This document shows positions 54,178 through 62,776 of a stretch of DNA of 64,000 bases, piece by piece. The DNA comes from Vampirovibrio chlorellavorus (GTDB lineage: Bacteria > Cyanobacteriota > Vampirovibrionia > Vampirovibrionales > Vampirovibrionaceae). A model generated the notes under the pieces. It saw only the letters and a program-made list of their open reading frames with translations. It had not been told where the DNA came from and did no database searches. Location of the stretch: assembly GCA_903866275.1 (NCBI GenBank), contig CAIPMU010000014.1, positions 212,400 through 276,399 of the forward strand. Direction: 5' to 3'. Position numbers and translations under genes: made by a program. How positions within the stretch are numbered: position 1 is the first letter of the stretch; every line of letters begins with the position of its first letter.

Positions 54178-55494
54178 ATGATGATGAGCACCACCCCCAC
54201 CCAACCCCATGCCTTGCATTCTCACATTCAAGCCGCTGAAGTCGCTTTAGCCGCTGACGTTTGGCCAAACCAGGAGGCCATTTACCACACCGTTTTTGAA
54301 CGGGTACTGAACGCCTTTATTCGTCACAAAGTGGGCGAGGAGCATTTTTTATCTGTCACCGGTTACGGCCATGATGACTTGGGCCGGGAAACCTGCGATG
54401 CCGTCTTTGCCGATGCCCTGCAAGCGGAAGCGGCCATGGTGCGCCTGCAAATGGTCTCTGGCACCCATGCGTTGGCCATTGGCCTGAATGGCTGCTTGCG
54501 GCCGGGCCAGACCATGCTCTCCATCACGGGCCGCCCCTACGATACGCTGGAAGAAGTCATTGGCTTACGGGGCAACAGCCCCCACTCGCTGGCAGCCAAA
54601 GGCATTCATTACACGGAGATCTCTATCTTTGAACCGGGCTCTAGCGCTGAGACAGATGCTCAGGCCAACGGGCGCGTTTCGGTGCGAGAAACCTTCACCC
54701 CTGAAGAATCTGAAGCCATTGGCCAAGCGGATCTGGTCTTTATCCAGCGCTCACGCGGCTACAGCCAGCGGCCTTCCCTCACCATTGCCCAACTGAAGGC
54801 GCTCATTGGCGAAGTCAAACGCATTAACCCCGCGATCACCGTGATGGTGGACAATTGCTACGGTGAATTCACCGAGGCCCAAGAACCGCCATCGGTCGGC
54901 GCGGATCTCATTGCGGGCTCGCTGATTAAGAACCCCGGCGGTGGCATTGTCCCCACCGGCGGCTATGTGGCCGGACGTCAGGATCTGGTGGATGCTTGCG
55001 CCGATTACATGACCTGTCCCGGCGTGGGCTCTGAAGGCGGCTATACCTTCAACTTGACCCGCGTCATGCTGCAAGGCCTCTATCTGGCTCCCGGCGTGGT
55101 GAAAGAAGCCCTGAAAGGGATGGCGTTGGCCGCCAAACTCTTTGAGGACGCGGGCTATGAAACCACCCCCCACTGGCAAGACACCCGCAGCGACATCATC
55201 CAGATTCTCACCCTGCGGGATCCTGAAAAGCAGGTCAAGTTTTGCCAGATCCTGCAAAGCCTGAGCCCCATTAACAGCCATATCACGCCCATTCCCGCCA
55301 AGCCGCCCGGCTATCAGGATGAAGTGGTGATGGCCGGCGGGACGTTTATTGATGGCTCCACCCTAGAGCTCTCCGCCGATGGCCCCTTGCGCCCGCCCTA
55401 TGCCGTGTACCTGCAAGGTGGGCTGACTTACGCCCATACTCGGCTGGCCATGGCGCATATTCTGGGCACATTGGGAAAAGCAGAATCCAATTAA
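54178..55494 (+). CDS. PLP-dependent methionine gamma-lyase-like protein (YnbB, aluminium-resistance family)
   Basis: The 438-residue enzyme has the YnbB/DUF1043-like pattern of an AAT-fold, Cys/Met-metabolism PLP enzyme. Seen: LSVTGYGHDDLGRETCDAVF (about residues 58-77), MVSGTHALAIGLNGCLRPGQ, ITGRPYDTLEEVIG, TVMVDNCYGEFTEAQEPPSV with the pyridine-contacting Asp (about 220-240) and IAGSLIKNPGGGIVPTGGYV with the Schiff-base Lys (about 250-270). The family is annotated 'methionine gamma-lyase family' or 'aluminium resistance protein', and its true substrate is not settled. The start may be the first or second of ATG ATG ATG at 54178. It converges on dnaA with a 19-base gap. Confidence 0.88.
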   Translation: MMMSTTPTQPHALHSHIQAAEVALAADVWPNQEAIYHTVFERVLNAFIRHKVGEEHFLSVTGYGHDDLGRETCDAVFADALQAEAAMVRLQMVSGTHALAIGLNGCLRPGQTMLSITGRPYDTLEEVIGLRGNSPHSLAAKGIHYTEISIFEPGSSAETDAQANGRVSVRETFTPEESEAIGQADLVFIQRSRGYSQRPSLTIAQLKALIGEVKRINPAITVMVDNCYGEFTEAQEPPSVGADLIAGSLIKNPGGGIVPTGGYVAGRQDLVDACADYMTCPGVGSEGGYTFNLTRVMLQGLYLAPGVVKEALKGMALAAKLFEDAGYETTPHWQDTRSDIIQILTLRDPEKQVKFCQILQSLSPINSHITPIPAKPPGYQDEVVMAGGTFIDGSTLELSADGPLRPPYAVYLQGGLTYAHTRLAMAHILGTLGKAESN

Positions 55495-55513
55495 ACCAAC
55501 CGAATCTTAATCT

Positions 55514-56926
55514 CTACCCTCGTTTGGTGCGGGTGCGGATTTCTTCGATTTGCTGTTTGAGCACGGGATGATGCTCCAGCTCTTCCTTGATTTTTTCGTA
55601 GGCATATAAAATGGTGGTGTGCTTGCGACCGCCCATCAGCTCGCCAATCTTGGGGAAGCTGGACTCGGTCATGGTGCGAATCACATAAATAGCCACTTGC
55701 CGGGCATGAGAGACATCCTTGGAGCGGGAGGGGCTTTTTAAATCCACCGAACGCAAGTGGTAATAGGTGGCCACGGTGTCCAAAATGTCTTCCAGCGAGA
55801 TGCGCACCGAGTCCACAGGGGTGCCCAGCACGGTTTGGGCCACAGTCAAATCAATGGGGGTGCGGGTGAGCATGCCATAGGCCGCCACTTTGTTGAGTGC
55901 CCCTTCCAGTTCCCGGATGTTATTAGGGTTGCGCTCGGCAATAAAGCTGAGCACATCCACGGAAACCTGAAAATTCTCCCGCTCGGCCTTCTTTTGCAGA
56001 ATGGCTAGCCGTGTTTCCAGATCCGGCGGCTGAACATCTGCGATCAAGCCCCACTCAAAGCGACTGCGCAGCCGGTCTTCCAGCCGGGATAACAGCTTGG
56101 GCGAGCGATCCGAAGACAGGATCACCTGCTTGCCGGATTCGTGCAAGGCGTTAAAGGTATGAAAGACCTCTTCCTGGGTGCGGGTCTTGCCTTCCAGAAA
56201 CTGCACATCGTCAATGATCAGAATATCATTGCGCCGGTAGCGATCCTGAAACCCCTTCATGTCCTTGTGCGCCAACGCGTTGATCATATCGTTGGTGAAC
56301 TGCTCGGCAGTCACATAGCGTACCTTCAGGTCACTGTGGTGCTGCAAGGCAAAGTGCCCAATGGCCTGCATCAGGTGAGTCTTGCCCAAACCCACCCCGC
56401 CATAAATAAAGAAGGGGTTGTAGCTCTGGGCAGGGGTTTCGGCCACCGCCAGCGCGGCTGCGTGACAGAACCGGTTGTGTTGGCCTACTACAAAGGCCTC
56501 AAAGGTATAGCGCGGGTTCAAATTGCTCCGGGTCACCCGTGGCGTCCAGGGTCGATTGGGCAATTCAGCCTGAGGGGTATCGGTTTCCCCGTCATCAATG
56601 ACCACTTCCGCTTCCACCACCACCACGGCCACATCCACGGGGCGATTGAGTACTTGCGAGAAGGCCTCTTTTAGCTCGCTGCGGTATCGCTTGAGAATCA
56701 GCTCCCGGTTGAACTCGCTCTCGGCCTGAAGTGTTACCATTTTTTCGCTTAGATTCTGCACCATCAAGGGGCTAATCCAGGTTTCAAAGCTGGGCTGGCT
56801 CATGCTGCCCTTTAAAATGGCTTGCACCGCTTGCCAGGTTTCCTGAGAACCTGCCTCACCACCATTGCCAACGCCCTCCTTGGCGGCTTGCTTGGGTTTG
56901 GTTTTGGAAGTTGTCGCGGTGGCCAT
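55514..56926 (-). CDS. dnaA: Chromosomal replication initiator DnaA
   Basis: The 470-residue protein is full-length DnaA. In order: the N-terminal DnaB/DiaA-interaction domain (about residues 28-110), a short variable linker, the AAA+ domain with Walker A GGVGLGKTHLMQAIGHF (about 178-194) and Walker B DILIIDDVQFLEGKTRTQEE, and sensor II near RNPNNIRELEGALNKV. The C-terminal DNA-binding domain has FPKIGELMGGRKHTTILYAY, the DnaA-box signature. The gene is divergent from rpmH with a 483-base gap, the conserved order around many origins. A convincing DnaA-box cluster is not visible in that gap. Confidence 0.97.
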   Translation of the reverse strand: MATATTSKTKPKQAAKEGVGNGGEAGSQETWQAVQAILKGSMSQPSFETWISPLMVQNLSEKMVTLQAESEFNRELILKRYRSELKEAFSQVLNRPVDVAVVVVEAEVVIDDGETDTPQAELPNRPWTPRVTRSNLNPRYTFEAFVVGQHNRFCHAAALAVAETPAQSYNPFFIYGGVGLGKTHLMQAIGHFALQHHSDLKVRYVTAEQFTNDMINALAHKDMKGFQDRYRRNDILIIDDVQFLEGKTRTQEEVFHTFNALHESGKQVILSSDRSPKLLSRLEDRLRSRFEWGLIADVQPPDLETRLAILQKKAERENFQVSVDVLSFIAERNPNNIRELEGALNKVAAYGMLTRTPIDLTVAQTVLGTPVDSVRISLEDILDTVATYYHLRSVDLKSPSRSKDVSHARQVAIYVIRTMTESSFPKIGELMGGRKHTTILYAYEKIKEELEHHPVLKQQIEEIRTRTKRG

Positions 56927-57409
56927 CAGTGTCTAACCCTAACTGTTGTCTCTCTAAAACGTCTCTGGTATATCTCTGGTCGGTGGCTATGGGCCGAATA
57001 CATTGCTGTGTGTGGGAAATCTATTGCGAGTGGGGCGCTCAACCGGTGTGTCGAGGGGCAAAAATCGCCGGGAAATGACCGGTAACATTGTCGGCGATTT
57101 GCGAATGCTTGCATTTTGGCCAGCGGATGACGGGTCGCCGACTGGAGGAACGGCTGCAAGAACGCCCAGTTCGACAGGGCTGTGGTAAAAACGGGATGCG
57201 CAAGGTGCGGCGCAATCGCCGGTAGCAGAAGGGCTACAACTTCATCCCCTTGAGTTTTCAGTCTAGCATAGTTGCCCCTGGTCTTTACCAAGCGTATCAA
57301 AGCTTTTACATAAAGATTTTTTGCAGTATATTGAGATCCACTTTTTGCATGGATAATAGTCCTCACGAAGCATTGAAATTGCTCTTTCTTTAATTAAGGA
57401 GATCTCCCC
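56927..57409. other. dnaA-rpmH divergent intergenic region
   Basis: This 483-base gap carries the rpmH promoter and presumably that of dnaA. A scan for TTWTNCACA found only sites with two mismatches (TGTGGGAAA at 57009, TGTGGTAAA at 57181, CATGGATAA at 57349). No AT-rich unwinding element of note was seen, so I do not call an origin here. Confidence 0.5.
57305..57332 (+). promoter_or_regulatory. Likely rpmH promoter
   Basis: TTTACA (57305-57310) and TATATT (57327-57332) lie 16 bases apart, about 78 bases before the rpmH ATG. A second possible pair, TTGAGA (57331) and GATAAT (57352), has 15-base spacing. Confidence 0.5.
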
Positions 57410-57544
57410 ATGAAACGTACCCTCGAAGGGACCAACCGTAAAAGACGCCGCGTGAGTGGTTTTCGCGCCAGAATGGCGACTCCCGGTGGTCAGCGCACGC
57501 TGAACCGTCGTCGTGCCAAAGGCCGTCATAAAATCGCCCTCTAG
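57410..57544 (+). CDS. rpmH: 50S ribosomal protein L34
   Basis: The 44-residue protein [20 protein letters not shown]...KGRHKIAL is ribosomal protein L34, a very basic protein of the large subunit. The TL-x-GTNRK and SGFRARM segments are the L34 signature, and the fourth to eighth residues resemble the cyanobacterial form (TLGGTNRK). An AAGGAGA site lies 7 bases before the ATG. It is the first gene of the rpmH-rnpA-yidD-yidC cluster, 41 bases ahead of rnpA. It is too short to appear among long reading frames but is unambiguous. Confidence 0.97.
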   Translation: MKRTLEGTNRKRRRVSGFRARMATPGGQRTLNRRRAKGRHKIAL

Positions 57545-57585
57545 GCCCTCACGCTCAGGCGGTCACGCCGAAAGTCACGGTTCCA

Positions 57586-57999
57586 GTGTTAAAAAAAGTC
57601 AATCGGCTCAAATCGCAAAGCGACTTCAAGCGGACATTGTCCGGGAAGCGCTTATGTATTAACGATTGCTTTGTCTTATATGGTCTCACGGCCCCTCTCA
57701 ACACTGCGGGGCCGTTTTTGGCCGATCATACCCAGCAACAGCCGGTTGCGGGCTCCTCTGTGCCCGTAATGCAACCTCGCATCGGTTTTATCGTCAGCAA
57801 GAAAGTGCACAAACGGTCCGTTTGTCGCAATCGGGTCAAACGGCGATTCAGGGAGCTGGTGCGTACTTGTCTGCTATCGGAAAACCGGGCACGCCTGACC
57901 AAATACCGCACATTGGTGTTTGTGGCCCGTGGCAACAGCGTAGAAACGCCCTTTCAGCGACTTCGGTTAAAAATGGAACACTGCTTTCAGCAGTTGTGA
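57586..57999 (+). CDS. rnpA: Ribonuclease P protein component
   Basis: The 137-residue protein is RnpA, the protein subunit that helps the RNase P RNA to mature tRNA 5' ends. Seen: the N-terminal LKKVNRLKSQSDFKRTLSGK, and the RNR motif in RIGFIVSKKVHKRSVCRNRV-KRRFRELVR (about residues 67-95). Between FVLY (about 28) and RIGF there are about 32 residues (GLTAPLNTAGPF...) instead of the few usual ones, an insertion whose DNA contains a terminator-like hairpin. The start codon is GTG at 57586. It follows rpmH closely, and yidD follows after 13 bases. Confidence 0.92.
   Translation: MLKKVNRLKSQSDFKRTLSGKRLCINDCFVLYGLTAPLNTAGPFLADHTQQQPVAGSSVPVMQPRIGFIVSKKVHKRSVCRNRVKRRFRELVRTCLLSENRARLTKYRTLVFVARGNSVETPFQRLRLKMEHCFQQL
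57688..57719 (+). terminator. Terminator-like hairpin inside the rnpA coding sequence
   Basis: ACGGCCCC (57688-57695) pairs perfectly with GGGGCCGT (57708-57715), loop of 12 bases, followed at once by a TTTTT run (57715-57719). This is a canonical intrinsic terminator layout located about 100 bases into rnpA. It would reduce read-through from rpmH into rnpA, yidD and yidC. Confidence 0.65.
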
Positions 58000-58012
58000 G
58001 AGACAGAAAAAG

Positions 58013-58261
58013 GTGCTGAAATCCCTTGTTCTTGCTTTAATAAAGGCTTATCGAAAGACTGCTGGCATCCGGCGATGGATCATGCCTCCCGTTTGCCGGT
58101 TTCACCCCACCTGTTCGGTCTATATGTACCAGGCTGTGGAGGCCCGTGGGGTCAGTCAAGGGGTATGGCTCGGTCTTCAGCGCCTGTTTCGATGTCATCC
58201 TTTTCATCCGGGTGGTCTCGACCCGGTCCCCCCGCTCGATAAGCTTTCAGGCAAACATTAG
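58013..58261 (+). CDS. yidD: Membrane protein insertion efficiency factor YidD
   Basis: The 82-residue protein is YidD. It has an amphipathic N-terminus (LKSLVLALIKAYRKTAGIRR) and the family motif CRFHPTCSVYMYQAVEARG (about residues 28-46) followed by FRCHPFHPGGLDPVP. YidD sits at the inner membrane near YidC and aids insertion of some proteins. The start codon is GTG 58013. Its order between rnpA and yidC is the highly conserved bacterial one. It ends 40 bases before the yidC start. Confidence 0.93.
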   Translation: MLKSLVLALIKAYRKTAGIRRWIMPPVCRFHPTCSVYMYQAVEARGVSQGVWLGLQRLFRCHPFHPGGLDPVPPLDKLSGKH

Positions 58262-58301
58262 CAACATTTCCCTCAACTCAAGCAATTCAGGAGATTTCCC
58301 T

Positions 58302-59456
58302 GTGAATATTATTAACCAGGCCATGTTGTATCTGCTGGATCTTCTCCACTCGGCAGTGGGTAGCTACGGATTAGCAATTATACTGATTACCGTGCTGATA
58401 CGGGTGGTGCTGTGGCCATTGAACTCATCTCAAGCGCGTTCCATGAAAAAAATGCAGGAACTGCAACCCAAGCTGAAAGCCTTGCAAGAGAAGTACAAGA
58501 GCGATCCGCAAAAATTGCAGGAAGCCATGATGAAGTTCTACTCGGAAAATTCATTCAACCCGTTGGCGGGTTGTTTGCCGATGTTGGTGCAATTGCCCAT
58601 TTTTATTGGTCTGTATGGTGCCCTGAGCAGTCCGCACTTTTTGGCCGACACCGTGCACGAGCACTTTTTGTTCCTGAATAATCTCTCGGGTACGCTGCAA
58701 AGTCATGCCGGTCAGCCCCTGGATGGCACCTTTAATCTGCAAAAAGAAGATCGGTTCTCAGCGGATAAAACCATTCTGCTCACCATGAAGAATGGTCAAA
58801 AACTGGAGCGAGAGGTCCTCAATCAGCAGGAGTTGATTGCCGTGGCCCCGCCGCCGGTTGTTGCCGGTACATTACCGGAGCCGGAACCCGGATTCCCGAT
58901 GAATCTGTTCAAGTCGCATGGGCCGGAGCTGGTTCCCGGTATGCCTGTGGCCTTGACCCTGAATTTTAAAGCGCTGGGCCTGACTGACGCCTACCAGAAA
59001 GATGTGCAAGCTGCTGATTTGTTGGTGATGAATACCCGCAGTCATGAGCTGGAACGGGTACATTTCAATAATTTGGATGGGTTGCTGACCCAAAAGGTCC
59101 CCACTATTCCCGGCACAACCAAAATGAACTGGGATGTCATGGGTCTGATTTTAACGTATGCCATTTTCACCCTGCTGTATCAACAGGTCATGCAGGGACG
59201 TACTCCAAAGGCGGCCAGTGACGATCCTGCGGCTCAGGCGATGCAGTCTCCGGCTATGAAGTTAATGCCGCTGATGTTTGTTGCCATTATGTTCTTTATC
59301 CCGATCCCCGCTGGTGCATTGATTTATCTGGTGGTCACCACGGCGCTGATGTTGATTCAAACCCTTTGGGTCAACTACTCCGAAGATAAAAAATCGGCGG
59401 CCAAAGCGGGCAAGCCGTCGGAGCAAGTGGTAGATATTAAAGCCAATCGGGCCTAA
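58302..59456 (+). CDS. yidC: Membrane protein insertase YidC (cyanobacterial-like)
   Basis: The 384-residue protein is a YidC/Oxa1/Alb3 insertase. The core begins after the first helix with LITVLIRVVLWPLNSSQARS (groove Arg, about residues 27-46), coiled coil MKKMQELQPKLKALQEKY, then FYSENSFNPLAGCLPMLVQL and LPIFIGLYGAL. A soluble insert of roughly 150 residues (about 115-270), probably beta-rich and extracytoplasmic, separates this from the last helices (WDVMGLILTYAIFTLLYQQV, LMPLMFVAIMFFIPIPAGAL). Plastid and cyanobacterial homologues carry a similar insert. The GTG at 58302 is chosen because GGAGATT lies before it and homologues begin here; frames further upstream overlap yidD. Confidence 0.93.
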   Translation: MNIINQAMLYLLDLLHSAVGSYGLAIILITVLIRVVLWPLNSSQARSMKKMQELQPKLKALQEKYKSDPQKLQEAMMKFYSENSFNPLAGCLPMLVQLPIFIGLYGALSSPHFLADTVHEHFLFLNNLSGTLQSHAGQPLDGTFNLQKEDRFSADKTILLTMKNGQKLEREVLNQQELIAVAPPPVVAGTLPEPEPGFPMNLFKSHGPELVPGMPVALTLNFKALGLTDAYQKDVQAADLLVMNTRSHELERVHFNNLDGLLTQKVPTIPGTTKMNWDVMGLILTYAIFTLLYQQVMQGRTPKAASDDPAAQAMQSPAMKLMPLMFVAIMFFIPIPAGALIYLVVTTALMLIQTLWVNYSEDKKSAAKAGKPSEQVVDIKANRA

Positions 59457-59470
59457 AACCCCCTTAAAAA

Positions 59471-60838
59471 TTAACTCTGTTTGAAAATACGGGCGGCGTA
59501 AAAACCGTCCGTATTTTTGCTTAGGAGGCGCTGCTCTTCATGGTCGAGTTGGGCTTGCGGGTGCTTCTCTAAAAATCGGGCGACCAGCAAACGATTTTCT
59601 GCCGGTAAAATGCTGCAGGTGCTATAAACCAGAGTCCCGCCGGGTTTCAGGTGCTTAAAGGCCCGGTTCAACAGGGAGGTTTGTTGCCGGGTAAACTGGG
59701 AGACATCCAGTTTACGCAGATGCAGCAGAATCTCCGGGTGTTTGCGCAAGGTGCCGGAACCGGAGCAGGGCGCATCGACCAGCACGCGATCATAGCGGGT
59801 GCTGGTGGTGCCTTCCGGGGCGGTGGCCTGCCACTCACAGGCATCGGCCACTTCGGTTTCCACCATGCTGATTTGCAGGCGATGCAGATTTTCCTGCAGC
59901 AGGGCCAGTCGTTCCGGCTTGGGGTCCAGGGCAGTAATCACGCCCTGATTGTGCATTAAGGCAGCCATGTGCGTGGTTTTCGAGCCCGGTGCCGCGCACA
60001 TATCCAGCACACGTTCGCCCGGTTGGGGATCGAGTAATCGGGAAACCCACATGGAAGCTGTGTCCTGAACGTAAAACAAGCCATCCTCGTAGCCGGGCAA
60101 TTGACGTGGGGAGCCGGAGAAATCCGGAATTAACAGGGCTTCCGGCAGGGTTGCATCAGGTTGACTGCTCTCCCAGCCCGCTGCTTTCAGCATTTCCTGA
60201 TAGCTGGCTGCGGTGGTTTTGAGCGTGTTGACTCGAATCGACAGGCCTGCAGCAGGTGTTTCGGCCGCTTGGGCCATGCTCAGTAAATCGGCGCCGGCAT
60301 ACTGGGCCTGCAGCTTTTGGGACAGCGTTTCAGGCCAGCCATAAGTCCACAAAAGGTGCTGGGCTAGATTGGCCTCAGGCGTGGGAATGGCAAAGCCCTC
60401 GCCTTCCAGTCGGCGCTGGGTTTCCCGAAGGACGGCGTTGAGAAATCCAACTGTTTTGGGCGTCTGTTTCAGGTGTTTGGCCAGATTGACCGTCGTGTTC
60501 AGCGCCGCATAAGCGGGCACTTGTGACAGGCCATATAGCTGGAACATCCCCAGACGCAGTAAGACCCGGACTTGCGGGGTGAGTTGTTTCAACTTACGCT
60601 GGGTGAGGTGCATCATCCAGGCATCCAGCCGTTGCCAGTGCCTTAGGGTGCCCATCACCAGCGCGTAGGTAAAGGCGCGATCCTGATCGGAAAGGGTTCC
60701 GGGCGTTGTGCTGAGTGCTTCCTGAATGAGCAGGTCTGCTTTTAAGCGTTCAGCGCCGGTGCGCTCAAACTGGCAGAGGACCTCAAAGGCTAAACGCCGG
60801 GGAGTATCGTTCGGTTTCGCCACGACTGTCTTGGTCAC
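59471..60838 (-). CDS. rsmB: 16S rRNA (cytosine-967-C5) methyltransferase RsmB
   Basis: The 455-residue enzyme methylates C967 of 16S rRNA. It has an N-terminal NusB-like RNA-binding domain (about residues 8-145) and a C-terminal SAM-dependent methyltransferase domain (about 160-455) with MCAAPGSKTTHMAALM (SAM motif), VLVDAPCSGSGTLRKHPEIL and LVYSTCSILPAEN, the two Cys motifs needed for catalysis and release. It is the last gene of the def-fmt-yugP-rsmB cluster. The start is a GTG whose G is shared with the TAG of yugP. The last codons overlap the yidC terminator on the other strand. Confidence 0.93.
   Translation of the reverse strand: MTKTVVAKPNDTPRRLAFEVLCQFERTGAERLKADLLIQEALSTTPGTLSDQDRAFTYALVMGTLRHWQRLDAWMMHLTQRKLKQLTPQVRVLLRLGMFQLYGLSQVPAYAALNTTVNLAKHLKQTPKTVGFLNAVLRETQRRLEGEGFAIPTPEANLAQHLLWTYGWPETLSQKLQAQYAGADLLSMAQAAETPAAGLSIRVNTLKTTAASYQEMLKAAGWESSQPDATLPEALLIPDFSGSPRQLPGYEDGLFYVQDTASMWVSRLLDPQPGERVLDMCAAPGSKTTHMAALMHNQGVITALDPKPERLALLQENLHRLQISMVETEVADACEWQATAPEGTTSTRYDRVLVDAPCSGSGTLRKHPEILLHLRKLDVSQFTRQQTSLLNRAFKHLKPGGTLVYSTCSILPAENRLLVARFLEKHPQAQLDHEEQRLLSKNTDGFYAARIFKQS
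59484..59518 (+). terminator. yidC terminator lying within the rsmB 3' end
   Basis: AAAATACGGGCGG (59484-59496) pairs with CCGTCCGTATTTT (59505-59517), 13 bp with one G-T pair, loop of 8 bases, followed by a T run. It is 28 bases past the yidC stop and inside the last codons of rsmB. Confidence 0.75.
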
Positions 60839-61557
60839 TAATCGTCCCGTCTGGAGCCCATGAGGCGAAACACATAATAGAGGAGTTGCATCAGGGCGTA
60901 CATGGCGGTGGCGATATAGGTAAAGGCCGCAGCGGTGAGGACTTTTTTCGCGCCCGACAGTTCTTCCCGGTTAAGGTAGCTTTGGGTTTCCAGCACTTTC
61001 AGGGCACGACCGCTGGCATCCAGCTCCACGGGCAGGGTCACAAAGTGAAAGGCCACGGCCAAACCATAGAGAATCACGCCCGCCCAGGCAATCGTGATGG
61101 CCAGACTGGGGGCGGCATGGCTAAATCCGCCCAGCATCATGGCGCCCATAATCAGCATGGGGCCCAGGCTGCTGCCGAAGTTGACTGCCGGGACCATCGC
61201 CGAGCGCAAGACCACCGGGTAGTAGCCTTTGGCATGTTGGATGGCGTGGCCGCATTCATGGGCAGCAATGGCGACGCTGGCCACCGAGGTCCCTTGGTAA
61301 ATGGCGGGAGACAGCCGCACGGCCCGTTCAGCGGGATCATAATGATCGCTCAGTTCGCCATCGACCATTTGCACGGCCACGTTAACCAGACCGTTTTCCG
61401 CCAGAATAGATTGCGCCACCTCCCGACCGGAGCGCCCTCGCCCGGTACGGACTTCCAAAAATTGAGCCACAGTGTTTTTTACCCACATCTGGGGCACAAA
61501 CACCAGGATCATCCCGGCGATCATCACCAATAAATAGAGGGGGTCGTTGAAATACAT
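60838..61557 (-). CDS. Zinc metallopeptidase, YugP family (membrane)
   Basis: The 239-residue protein has a hydrophobic N-terminus, the zinc site IAAHECGHAIQHAKGYYPVV (HExxH-like HECGH, about residues 98-117), and three or four membrane segments in the second half (for example MLIMGAMMLGGF and VAFHFVTLPVELDASGRALK). The family is predicted to be a membrane-bound zinc protease; its targets are unknown. AAGGAGAT stands before ATG 61557. It is placed between fmt and rsmB and its stop overlaps the start of rsmB by one base, a common arrangement of this cluster. Confidence 0.88.
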   Translation of the reverse strand: MYFNDPLYLLVMIAGMILVFVPQMWVKNTVAQFLEVRTGRGRSGREVAQSILAENGLVNVAVQMVDGELSDHYDPAERAVRLSPAIYQGTSVASVAIAAHECGHAIQHAKGYYPVVLRSAMVPAVNFGSSLGPMLIMGAMMLGGFSHAAPSLAITIAWAGVILYGLAVAFHFVTLPVELDASGRALKVLETQSYLNREELSGAKKVLTAAAFTYIATAMYALMQLLYYVFRLMGSRRDD

Positions 61558-61637
61558 GATACTGTATCTCCTTGCGCTGAGTCAGTATTGCGTTTTAAGG
61601 GTAAACACAGAGACGAATAGAGCAATTATAAAACCGT

Positions 61638-62669
61638 TTACGCCGGTTGTGGGGCTGATGTTTCTGAAATAAAGCCACTGAGCACTCGTTTGCCGTCACT
61701 GGAAGGCTTGAAGTGGCCTTGAGCCCAGTCTCTGGCAGACATTTCGCGCTTGCCTGCGGGCTGCAGGCTGGTGATTTCCAGAATGCCGTCGCCGGTGCAA
61801 ATCAGAATCCCTGATTCCATAATAGCCAAAATCTGGCCGGGCTGGCCGGTTTTAAGGATTTCTTCAGAATGTGCCGTCGCAGGAGGCTGATAGACTCTGG
61901 CCCGTAGTAACTTGATTCTTTCTCCGCCCACCAGAAAGCTGGCGGCGCCGGGGGCCGGGTTAAAGGCCCGAATTTTGAGTTGCAACTGCTCGGCGGATTC
62001 CGACCAATTCAGCAGGGCGTCTTCTTTTTTACACTTGGGGGCATGGGTGGCCAGTTCGTGGGGTTGCGTTTGCGGCTTAACGCTACCGTTTTTCATGCCG
62101 ATCAGGGTGTCCACCAGCAAGGAGCCGCCCACTTGCGATAACCGCTCGGTGAGTTCGCCCATGGTTTCTTCCGGGCCAATGGGCAGCGTAAGCTTCAGGA
62201 GCATGGGGCCGGTATCCACGCCTAATTCGGTGAGCATGGTGGTAATGCCGGTCTCGGCTTTTCCTTGCAGGATGGCTTGTTGAATGGGGTTTGCTCCCCG
62301 GAATTCGGGCAGAAGTGAAGCATGGGCATTCACGGTGGCGACTTTGGGGATGTCCAGAATTTCCTGGGTTAAGATCTGGCCAAAGGCTACGGTGACCAGA
62401 AAGTCTGGAGCGACTTCACGCAGGTGGTGCTTCAGGAACTCGTCCTTTTTGATGGATGGGGTTTGAAAGACTTTCAGGCCCAACTGATCCGCCAGTACCT
62501 TAATGGGCGGTGGTCCCAGTTTTTGGCCTCGACCGGAGGGGCGATCGGGCTGGGTGATCACGGTGACGATCTCAATACGAGGGTCATCGGCCAGTGTTTG
62601 CAGGGCGGGCAGCGAAAACGCGGGCGTGCCCAGAAAGACAATCCTGATTTTGTCGGAGTCGGTAGACAT
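61638..62669 (-). CDS. fmt: Methionyl-tRNA formyltransferase
   Basis: The 343-residue enzyme formylates the initiator methionyl-tRNA with 10-formyl-tetrahydrofolate. Seen: the N-terminal IRIVFLGTPAFSLPALQTLA, the folate and catalytic motif VNAHASLLPEFRGANPIQQA (about residues 120-139), ELGVDTGPMLLKLTLPIGPEE and the C-terminal OB-like domain (about 210-330). Its length is near the usual 310-320. It lies 107 bases after def in the same direction, which is the common def-fmt order. It implies formylated N-termini, to be removed by def. Confidence 0.95.
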   Translation of the reverse strand: MSTDSDKIRIVFLGTPAFSLPALQTLADDPRIEIVTVITQPDRPSGRGQKLGPPPIKVLADQLGLKVFQTPSIKKDEFLKHHLREVAPDFLVTVAFGQILTQEILDIPKVATVNAHASLLPEFRGANPIQQAILQGKAETGITTMLTELGVDTGPMLLKLTLPIGPEETMGELTERLSQVGGSLLVDTLIGMKNGSVKPQTQPHELATHAPKCKKEDALLNWSESAEQLQLKIRAFNPAPGAASFLVGGERIKLLRARVYQPPATAHSEEILKTGQPGQILAIMESGILICTGDGILEITSLQPAGKREMSARDWAQGHFKPSSDGKRVLSGFISETSAPQPA

Positions 62670-62776
62670 GGGAGAGATACCTTTAGTGTGCGTCTATGTG
62701 CTGCTATCATAGCAGCAACATCGCGCAGACTAAAGTCAGGCATCCTGCTCTCTGAAAAAGCCGCTAAGCCAGCAGC

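Noticed and set aside
56927..57409. Possible origin of replication between dnaA and rpmH
   Set aside because: Only three DnaA-box-like nonamers were found and each has two mismatches; no AT-rich repeats are present. Gene order alone is not enough.
58146..58301. N-terminal extension of YidC upstream of GTG 58302
   Set aside because: It overlaps yidD in another frame and has no homology; GGAGATT supports GTG 58302.
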